This document shows positions 48,213 through 55,694 of a DNA stretch of 64,000 nt, one piece after another; the first letter of the stretch is position 1; each line of letters begins with the position of its first letter. The notes below the pieces were generated by a model. That model was given only the letters and a program-made list of their open reading frames with translations. It searched no databases and was not told where the DNA came from. Location: positions 1 to 64,000 of the forward strand of contig JANWWN010000011.1 of assembly GCA_025055435.1 (NCBI GenBank), given 5' to 3'. Source of the DNA: Cyclobacteriaceae bacterium (lineage in GTDB: Bacteria; Bacteroidota; Bacteroidia; Cytophagales; Cyclobacteriaceae). The position numbers and the translations under genes are program-made.

Positions 48213-49027
48213 TAATCTGTCTTGATGGTCTTGTCAAATGGAATTTTCATCTGATACGCTACATCCTCCGCTTTGGCGTCATCAAGTACATCAAGTCCGT
48301 ACCGGATTTTATGCGGGTCATCATAAACAAAGGTACCGAACAGTCGATCCCAGATGGAAAACATATTTCCGAAGTTGCTGTCGGTCCAAGGCCTCTCATA
48401 ATGGTGATGAAACTTATGCACGTTGGGCGTGATGAAGATGTAACTTAAAGGCTTATCGAGCCACACCGGAAGGTAGATGTTAGCATGGGTAAAATAGGTA
48501 AAGAATACCGTGCAGATGCGATAGAAGAAATAAAAGGCCGGCGGCGAACCGGTAATAATCACGGCAACAAGCGCAAACACCTCACGTATGGCAAAGTCGC
48601 CCGGATGGTGACGGGTGCCACTGGTTACATCCAGGTGCGTATCGCTGTGGTGCACCATGTGCAGCTTCCACATCCACTTGTATTTGTGCAGCAGGTAATG
48701 GGCAAAATACTGAGCGATGAGTTCAAATATTAAAAGCGCTATAATCAGGTGGGCCCAGACGGGCAGATCAATCCAATATCTCAAACCGATTTTATTATGA
48801 CCGATCCACTCAAACACGCCCACCGTGGCCAGTCCGAAAAGTGTGTTGATAATTAACGTAGTACCCAGAAAAACAAAGTTAACTCCGGCATGGCGCCACT
48901 TGCGGTAATTGTGATTAAACAAAGGGAAATTTCCTTCCAGAACCCAACACACCGAAAGACAAATGATAATCCATACAGCACGTTGCCAGGTGGGCATATC
49001 TTCGAAAAAAGCCAGAAACTTTTCCAT
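48209..49027 (-). CDS. Sterol desaturase / fatty acid hydroxylase family protein
   Basis: HYLLHKYKWMWKLHMVHHSDTHLDVTSGTRHHP, HKFHHHYERPWTDSNFG His clusters. Confidence 0.95.
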   Translation of the reverse strand: MEKFLAFFEDMPTWQRAVWIIICLSVCWVLEGNFPLFNHNYRKWRHAGVNFVFLGTTLIINTLFGLATVGVFEWIGHNKIGLRYWIDLPVWAHLIIALLIFELIAQYFAHYLLHKYKWMWKLHMVHHSDTHLDVTSGTRHHPGDFAIREVFALVAVIITGSPPAFYFFYRICTVFFTYFTHANIYLPVWLDKPLSYIFITPNVHKFHHHYERPWTDSNFGNMFSIWDRLFGTFVYDDPHKIRYGLDVLDDAKAEDVAYQMKIPFDKTIKTDY

Positions 49028-49233
49028 ATCCTGTTAACTGATTTTTTACTTAAAGATAATCGGGACCAGGAAGCCGGAAAAATGCTTTTCCAAAGAAGAG
49101 GTTAAACACACTCAGCAGGCAGAAAATCTAAAAGCTGCAGCATTAGATGCAACTACCCAATCCAGTTAACAAGTATTCCCGGCCACCAGCACAGTCTGCA
49201 AATCAGTATCTTTACCATCGTTTAAAAGGTTGT

Positions 49234-50115
49234 ATGAAAAAGATAACAGCAGTTCTCTTTGTTCTATCGGGTATTTCAAGTGCGCAGGTGCCGGTGCTGG
49301 TAGATGCAGCCTGGCTGAAGGATAATCTGAATAATCCGAATGTTATTGTACTACAGGTTAACCAGCTGCGACTTGACTTCGAGCGGGAGCATATACCCGG
49401 AGCGCGTTTTCTGTGGCCGGGCTGGCTTGCGCCCGACACACCCGAAGGCAATCTTAACGCGCCTGATCTAAAGACGGCCACATCGGTTTTGCAAAACTTA
49501 GGCGTAAACAACAATTCGCACGTTGTGTTGAGCTATTTCCGCAACGAACTACCTGCAGCCGCCCGTATGTTTGTAACACTCGAACATTTAGGATTAAGCG
49601 GAAAAGTATCCGTGCTCAACGGAGGTCTGGAAGCATGGAAAAAAACCGGATATGACACCGAAAAGGGTCCTGTACCTGCGGTGCGTAAAGGCAACTTTAA
49701 AGCAGTACCACAAAACCTGCTGGTTGATCGAAATTATGTTCAGCAAAACCTCAAGTCGGGCAATGCTGTCCTGATCGATGCTCGGTTGAAACGGCTGTAC
49801 GATGGCGAGCCATCCGGAAACCCGCGTGACGGCCACATTCCCGGTGCATTGAACATTCCTTATACCGAGCTGATCGATGCCGAAACATCAGGACTGAAAA
49901 ACAAAGAAGCAATCAGCAATTATTTTACTCCGGTAATTCCGGTACCGGATAAGGAAGCAGTTACTTATTGCAACACCGGCCAAACGGCCAGCGTGGTTTA
50001 CCTTGCCGGAAGGGCATTGGGCTACCGGCTCAAGGTTTATGACGGCTCCATGCAGGAGTGGAGCCGATCGGAAGGATGCGAAATGGAAAAATCAACTCCG
50101 CAGGAAAAGCGTTAA
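49234..50115 (+). CDS. Secreted two-domain rhodanese/sulfurtransferase
   Basis: Signal peptide MKKITAVLFVLSGISSAQ; HIPGARFLWPGW, GHIPGALNIPYTELID, TYCNTGQTAS (active Cys). Confidence 0.92.
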   Translation: MKKITAVLFVLSGISSAQVPVLVDAAWLKDNLNNPNVIVLQVNQLRLDFEREHIPGARFLWPGWLAPDTPEGNLNAPDLKTATSVLQNLGVNNNSHVVLSYFRNELPAAARMFVTLEHLGLSGKVSVLNGGLEAWKKTGYDTEKGPVPAVRKGNFKAVPQNLLVDRNYVQQNLKSGNAVLIDARLKRLYDGEPSGNPRDGHIPGALNIPYTELIDAETSGLKNKEAISNYFTPVIPVPDKEAVTYCNTGQTASVVYLAGRALGYRLKVYDGSMQEWSRSEGCEMEKSTPQEKR

Positions 50116-50546
50116 CGTAAACGCCTGCCTGAAGTAGTTTTTACTTTAACCGGCGCAAAGAAGTCGCGCACAAATTTTCGCTTTTGATTAAGCGTTGCCT
50201 TATCGTGCGGCTTTACGGCCAGCACTACAACGCCGCGTTTCTCCAGACAGGCTTTTTCCAGATGATGTTTTACTTCGCCCGGACCGAAAATCAGCACCTC
50301 GGCAGGTGCCCGAAGCGTCGCAATGGTTTGGCGAATGTACTTTTTTAATGCTTCACTGAAATGTGCCTCCTGACTGCTCTCATAATCAAAGCCTTTAGAT
50401 GCGCGGGTGGTTTTACGCGATTTTTCTCCCGGAAAGCGTGGTTTGCGTTCAGCTTCTGATTGAATTGTTGTTTCAATCAGTCCGGTTTCTGTCACCTCGG
50501 CCACCCAGGCTGCTTTAGAGTCAATCCAAATACCGTATTTTTTCAT
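50112..50546 (-). CDS. Possible bacterial eRF1-like / Host-like family protein
   Basis: MKKYGIWIDSKAAWVAEV; EVLIFGPGEVKHHLEKACLEKRGVVVLAVKPHDKATLNQK. Confidence 0.5.
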   Translation of the reverse strand: MKKYGIWIDSKAAWVAEVTETGLIETTIQSEAERKPRFPGEKSRKTTRASKGFDYESSQEAHFSEALKKYIRQTIATLRAPAEVLIFGPGEVKHHLEKACLEKRGVVVLAVKPHDKATLNQKRKFVRDFFAPVKVKTTSGRRLR

Positions 50547-50744
50547 ATGTCAAATGTACCCGTTGCCTGGTTGTAAAAACTATGATGCTAACCAGCCAGT
50601 ATCCTTGATGAATATCATCTGGTGGAAATGGCCTCAGCTGATTTTTTGATAAAACAAAACAAGCAAAGGCCAAGCTGAAAAAGAAGCACCGATGAAATGG
50701 TTAAAAAAATTTCCATAGGAGAAACAGTTAGATTAAAAAATTAA

Positions 50745-50762
50745 GTACTTAATATTAAGTAC
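50745..50762. promoter_or_regulatory. Perfect 18-bp palindrome gtacttaatattaagtac upstream of the DUF3667 gene
   Basis: Self-complementary; also a direct repeat of ttaagtac (50741-50748, 50755-50762). Confidence 0.55.
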
Positions 50763-50836
50763 CTATAAATCAGCTGTATAAATATATAAAACAAATTGCA
50801 TTAGCAAGCCTGGAAAACAATTATTTTGCATCGCCT

Positions 50837-51697
50837 ATGGAAAATCCAGCTCTGTCGGAGGAGCATATCTGCAAAAGCTGCGGGCACCGCTTTACCGGCC
50901 TGTACTGCAACCTGTGTGGTGAAAAGGTAATCGAAGCAAAAGACCGTACTTTCCGGACTTTTCTCTCCAACATTCTTATAGCCATAACATTTGCCGACAG
51001 CAAGTTTGTCAAGACACTCTGGATTATCCTTTCCCGCCCAGGTTTCCTGTCGGCTCAATATTCCGAGGGCATTCGGGTTAAGTATGTGCGCCCTCTTCAG
51101 ATGTTTTTCATCCTTAATCTGATTTATTTCCTTTTTCCGGTTCTTCAGCTCTTCAATTCATCGCTGCGCACCCAAATGTATTACCTGGCCCACGGCCGCC
51201 TCATCAGGCAACTGGTCGTAGACCGTTTACTGGCTGAAAATTTAAGTCTCGAAGGCTTTGAATTGATGTATAATGCCAAATCGGCCAGCCTGGCCAAACT
51301 GCTTGTGGTAGTTTATGTTATTCTTGCTGCCATACCGTTGGCCCTGCTGTTTATCCGGAAAAGAAACCGGTATTTCACCGACCACGTTACGCTCTCGGTA
51401 GAGCTGGCATGCTTTAACATGTTTGTTAACGCCATCTTTCTCTCGGCCTTGTTGTGGGCAATCAGTAAACTTTTCAAAATCAGCCACCTGAACTGGAGTA
51501 ACTACCTGAACGATACCACCCTGACGTTAATTTTTGTTGTTACCAACCTGTACTTTGTTTACCGGGCAGCCTTGACATTTTACAACCAGCGCGGCTGGAA
51601 ACGTATTGCCAAATCAATAGTCATGATTATCGGCTTGTTTCTGGCACTGGAAACGTATCGCATCATCCTGTTCTTTGTAACCTTCTGGTCGGTTTAA
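50837..51697 (+). CDS. DUF3667 family zinc-ribbon membrane protein
   Basis: ICKSCGHRFTGLYCNLCGEKVIEAKDRTFRTFL; SRPGFLSAQYSEGIRVKYVRPLQMFFILNLIYF. Confidence 0.9.
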   Translation: MENPALSEEHICKSCGHRFTGLYCNLCGEKVIEAKDRTFRTFLSNILIAITFADSKFVKTLWIILSRPGFLSAQYSEGIRVKYVRPLQMFFILNLIYFLFPVLQLFNSSLRTQMYYLAHGRLIRQLVVDRLLAENLSLEGFELMYNAKSASLAKLLVVVYVILAAIPLALLFIRKRNRYFTDHVTLSVELACFNMFVNAIFLSALLWAISKLFKISHLNWSNYLNDTTLTLIFVVTNLYFVYRAALTFYNQRGWKRIAKSIVMIIGLFLALETYRIILFFVTFWSV

Positions 51698-52290
51698 GCA
51701 GATATGGCCTGAAGATGACGAATGATTTCCATAGCCTGTTCATGCTCAGAACTGGCGGTAAGGCGGCAGTAGGTGGTCAGGCAGTCAATGGCCTGTACGT
51801 ACGATTTCTGTAAGGCCAAGGTAAGCCCCAGGTTATAGTAGCTATTGGGAAAGTCGGGGGCGATGTCAATAGCCAGGCGGTAGTGTATTTCGGCAAGCGC
51901 GTAATTACCTGCCTCGGCATAGGCATTAGCCAGGTTGTAGTGAGCTTCCAGGTGCCGGGGCTCCAGGCTCAGCGCATGGGTAAATGCAGCGATGGCCTTA
52001 ACTGCATCCCCCTGTTTAGCTTCGATAATGCCAAGGTTACACCAGGCATCGGCGGGATTTTCATTGACCGAAATGGCCTGTTCGTAAAGTTGCTTCGCTT
52101 TGACCACATCGCCTTCCTCATCAGCGGCAAGGGCAGCATCAAAAACACCCGTTTGGTGAAGGGATACCAGGCGACCGGTAAACAGGCTTAGTTGAGCGGG
52201 ATTTTCTTTCTTTCTGGATGGCCTTCTGCGAACCTTTTGTGGTCCCAGTTTTTCAGGAGCCAAACCAGGGAATTGCACTACCTTAGCCAT
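51694..52290 (-). CDS. TPR repeat protein
   Basis: AWCNLGIIEAKQGDAVKAIAAFTHALSLEPRHLEAHYNLANAYAEAGNYALAEIHY. Confidence 0.85.
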   Translation of the reverse strand: MAKVVQFPGLAPEKLGPQKVRRRPSRKKENPAQLSLFTGRLVSLHQTGVFDAALAADEEGDVVKAKQLYEQAISVNENPADAWCNLGIIEAKQGDAVKAIAAFTHALSLEPRHLEAHYNLANAYAEAGNYALAEIHYRLAIDIAPDFPNSYYNLGLTLALQKSYVQAIDCLTTYCRLTASSEHEQAMEIIRHLQAISA

Positions 52291-52320
52291 ATATGGCAAA
52301 AATATGGAGGAAAGCACGCC

Positions 52321-53163
52321 TTAGCCTGCTTTTCTTCGTAAAGTTTTCGATGAAACCTTCTCGGCGGTTTTGCCTTTCGCCTTTTCCATGGGCTTTTGTT
52401 TTGCCCGGGCAATGCTCTCCTTCAGGGCAGTCATGATATCCACCACCTCCGGTTCCGGCTCTTCAACCGATACAATCTCCCGGCCTTCAATCTTGGCTTT
52501 AATCAGTTTCTTCAACTCCACCAGGTAATGATCTTCCAGTTTTATTGAACTGAACTTCACGCTCATTGAATCAATAAGCGATTTGGCCAGTTTAAGTTGT
52601 TCTTTATCGGCTTTGGCCTCAATAAGTTGTGGTACTTCGCGAATGCTGCGCAGTTCGTCCGGGTAACGCAATTTGTACATCAGAATACCCCCTTCATGCG
52701 GATTAAGCAGTACGGGCGTTTCGCGGTCGCGCAACACAACCCGTCCCACTCCCACCTTTCCTGTTTCCTTTAACGCGGCTGTAAGCAAAGCATAGGTTTT
52801 TGCTGCTACCTCGCCATCCGGTCCGATAAAATACGGCGTTTCGTACAGCGTAGGGTGAACTTCGTTTGCCTGAACAAAACCTTCGATTTCGATGATTCGG
52901 GTGCTCTTGAGTTTAATCTTATCCAAATCCTCCTGCTCAATGATTACATACTGACCCGGCTCATATTGATATCCTTTTACAATATCTTCGTTTCGCAGAA
53001 CTTTACCGGTAACCTTGTCCTTCTTTTCATAAGCAACCGGATGATGACCCTCACGAGTTAAGAGATTAAAGCTGATGGCTTGTGCAGAGTCGAGTGCATT
53101 ATATATCCGCACAGGAATGGTTACTAAAGAAAACCGTATATGACCTTTCCAAATGGCACGCAT
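52321..53163 (-). CDS. ku: Non-homologous end joining Ku protein with Lys-rich C-terminal tail
   Basis: MRAIWKGHIRFSLVTIPVRIYNA, GKVLRNEDIVKGYQYEPGQYVIIEQEDLDKIKLKSTRIIEIEGFV. Confidence 0.96.
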   Translation of the reverse strand: MRAIWKGHIRFSLVTIPVRIYNALDSAQAISFNLLTREGHHPVAYEKKDKVTGKVLRNEDIVKGYQYEPGQYVIIEQEDLDKIKLKSTRIIEIEGFVQANEVHPTLYETPYFIGPDGEVAAKTYALLTAALKETGKVGVGRVVLRDRETPVLLNPHEGGILMYKLRYPDELRSIREVPQLIEAKADKEQLKLAKSLIDSMSVKFSSIKLEDHYLVELKKLIKAKIEGREIVSVEEPEPEVVDIMTALKESIARAKQKPMEKAKGKTAEKVSSKTLRRKAG

Positions 53164-53234
53164 GATATTTATTTTAAAAATTTAAGATAAAGGTAGTAAA
53201 TAATTGATTTAAAGATAATTATTAGAAATATTTT

Positions 53235-54434
53235 ATGCGGTTTTTCCTGGTTTATATACTGATTGGCCTGCGACTGGCCTTGTATGGACAAGGGAATCCG
53301 CAACTTGCTGAGCAGCATTACCAAAATGCGCTGCAACTCCATCGGAACGGCAACTATGAAGAGGCCCTCAGGGAGGTAAACCGCTGTCTTTTCCTGAACG
53401 CCTCCCAAATTGCCCCTTACCTGCTTCGCGCAGATATTTGGGAGCGCCTGCAACGCACCGACCAGGCGCTGACGGATGTTGAAACAGCTATCTTGCTTAC
53501 CACAGAAAGCCGTGAGCTGATATTTCGCAAGGCCTTGTTGTGCTTTCAGTTACAAAAATGGGATGATGCCCATGAAGCATTTCGAAAGGTGTTGCGGCTT
53601 CAGGCGGGTGAAACCAACACACTTTACTATGCACAACTTCCTAATACGAATGCAACCGTCGGAATAATTACTGCACAAAGTGATGTTCGCACAATGGTAT
53701 TTCAACACCTCGGCGCGATTTCCCTTCATTTGCACCGGTGCGAAGAAGCTTTGGCGTGGTTTGATTCTGCGCTTAGTCTGCAAAAAGACCTAATTGATGT
53801 ACAGGTCTGTCGTGCTGAAGCACTCGCACAGTGCGGTAACAAAACAGCTGCAGTTAAAGAACTTCAGAAGGCGCTCGAAGTCGAACCCGAAAATGCACGG
53901 GCGCTTCGTCAACTGGCCCTGTTAACGAACCATCGCGAAGAACTATTAACCCTGGCCATTCGTGCCGATTCTCTCCTGCCCGACTCCTGGCTCGAACGGG
54001 CTAACTACAGGATGAATGTAAAAAATTACGAAGGTGCAGAACTCGACTATACCCGGGCATTAGCCATACTGCGCCATGATGCAGAAATCTGGCTGAACCG
54101 AGGCATGGCACGCGAACAACTGGGCAATTATTCCGGTGCCTATGAAGATTTTTCCACTGCCTTACAGCTTGATGAGCAACTGGTTGCCGCCTGGTTGCAT
54201 CGTGGAAATGTGCAGGTGCAATTAAAGCAATACAAAAACGCAGTTGAAGATTACTCAGCTGCCATAGCTATAGCGCCGGATTACGGAAAGGCCTATTTTA
54301 ACCGTGGCGGTGTCTTTTTAAAACTCAACGAAAAGCAAAAAGCCTGTAGCGATTTTCATCGGGCCAGCGAACTTGGCTTGATGCTACCGGAAAAGATAAA
54401 GCGCATTTGCGCGAATTCAATGCTTGCTGATTAG
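53235..54434 (+). CDS. Secreted TPR repeat protein
   Basis: N-terminal signal; repeated AEQHYQNALQLHRNGNYEEAL-type TPR units. Confidence 0.87.
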   Translation: MRFFLVYILIGLRLALYGQGNPQLAEQHYQNALQLHRNGNYEEALREVNRCLFLNASQIAPYLLRADIWERLQRTDQALTDVETAILLTTESRELIFRKALLCFQLQKWDDAHEAFRKVLRLQAGETNTLYYAQLPNTNATVGIITAQSDVRTMVFQHLGAISLHLHRCEEALAWFDSALSLQKDLIDVQVCRAEALAQCGNKTAAVKELQKALEVEPENARALRQLALLTNHREELLTLAIRADSLLPDSWLERANYRMNVKNYEGAELDYTRALAILRHDAEIWLNRGMAREQLGNYSGAYEDFSTALQLDEQLVAAWLHRGNVQVQLKQYKNAVEDYSAAIAIAPDYGKAYFNRGGVFLKLNEKQKACSDFHRASELGLMLPEKIKRICANSMLAD

Positions 54435-54442
54435 GGAGGAAA

Positions 54443-54491
54443 AGCTACAGGCTACAGGCTACAGGCTACAGGCTACAGGTTGCAGGCTACC
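54443..54491. repeat. 7-bp tandem repeat (GGCTACA)n, 7 units, near-perfect
   Basis: agctaca ggctaca ggctaca ggctaca ggctaca ggttgca ggctacc. Confidence 0.93.
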
Positions 54492-54530
54492 AGTGGCGTG
54501 CTTCGAATTCCTGTGGTGATAAAATATTTC

Positions 54531-55694
54531 TCATTCCCTCTGTCGGAAATAAAAGGTAAATAATATCAACAGAAAGCGAATAAGACGGTAAGATGCCAGT
54601 TGTATAAACCGGCTCCACCATGGAAAAACTTCCCACGTAATTACCCGATCGCAGTCGCGGCTAATGATTTCTTCCAGGCGATGACGAACGTGTCGTGCAA
54701 AGTTTTCATCCGCTATCTCGAGGTTCAACTCTACGCTGGCGCGCTCGCTGATTTCGTTCAGGTTATATGATCCAACCGTAACGACCCGGTCATCGCACAC
54801 AGCCACTTTGGCATGCAACACGTTGCGCCGGTATTCATATATTTCCATACGGTTTTTCAGCATCCATCGGTACATGTAGCGCTCCGCGTGTTTGGCCAGC
54901 CCTACATCGGAATATCCCGCCACCACCACCCTTACCCGAATACCACGTTGTGCCGCTTTAACCAAAAACCTGCGAATCTTCCGGCCAGGAAAAAAATAAC
55001 TGGACATGATTAGCAATTCCTTGTTCGCCTGCTCAATCATTTTCAGGTAGCACCCGGTAATTTCGTTTTTGCGCCTTACCCAGTCGTTTACACGTATGCC
55101 GGTGAGTATGATTTGATCAGGCAGTGGAAATGCGGGAGGACGAGGCAACCTGGCCGGGTTAATGCGCCACGCCGATAAGGCACGCGCAGCGCAGATGTTG
55201 TGCAAGCCGGTAGCAGCTTCTCCCTCAACCCATACAGCCCAATCGAGCCAGGCCGCACGCTCCACCGTGTCATTATACCGGTTGCTAATATTGATTCCCC
55301 CAACCAAAGCCCACCTACCATCAGCTACGGTTACCTTGTGATGCAACCTGCGGCCAAAGTAAAAGTACCGGCTCCGGTAGATGGGTTCAAAAAAGCGAAA
55401 ATGAACTCCCGCCAGGAGCATGGACTGAATAAACGTGAGAGGCAGATTTTGTGATGCATAGCCATCCACCAGTACGTGAACAAATACCCCGCGTGCGGCC
55501 GCTCTTTCCAAAGCCTTTCTTATGCGTTGGCCGGTTTCATCGGCTTCGAATATGTACACCTGAAGATACAGGTAATAGCGGGCCCGATGGATGAGATTTT
55601 CCAGCTCATCGAAGTACGCTGCACCTCCTTTGATTAGCCGGACATGGTTGCGTTCGTAATAATCCGGGTAGGTAAAGGGTGAGGTCTTATTCAT
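54531..55694 (-). CDS. Phospholipase D family / cardiolipin synthase-like protein
   Basis: Two HxK motifs: LHHKVTVADGRWALVGGIN and LHAKVAVCDDRVVTVGSYN. Confidence 0.92.
   Translation of the reverse strand: MNKTSPFTYPDYYERNHVRLIKGGAAYFDELENLIHRARYYLYLQVYIFEADETGQRIRKALERAAARGVFVHVLVDGYASQNLPLTFIQSMLLAGVHFRFFEPIYRSRYFYFGRRLHHKVTVADGRWALVGGINISNRYNDTVERAAWLDWAVWVEGEAATGLHNICAARALSAWRINPARLPRPPAFPLPDQIILTGIRVNDWVRRKNEITGCYLKMIEQANKELLIMSSYFFPGRKIRRFLVKAAQRGIRVRVVVAGYSDVGLAKHAERYMYRWMLKNRMEIYEYRRNVLHAKVAVCDDRVVTVGSYNLNEISERASVELNLEIADENFARHVRHRLEEIISRDCDRVITWEVFPWWSRFIQLASYRLIRFLLILFTFYFRQRE

Noticed and set aside
49133-49152. Possible fourth heptamer site (aaaagctgcagcattagatgca)
   Set aside because: Only about one unit matches; no in-register tandem array
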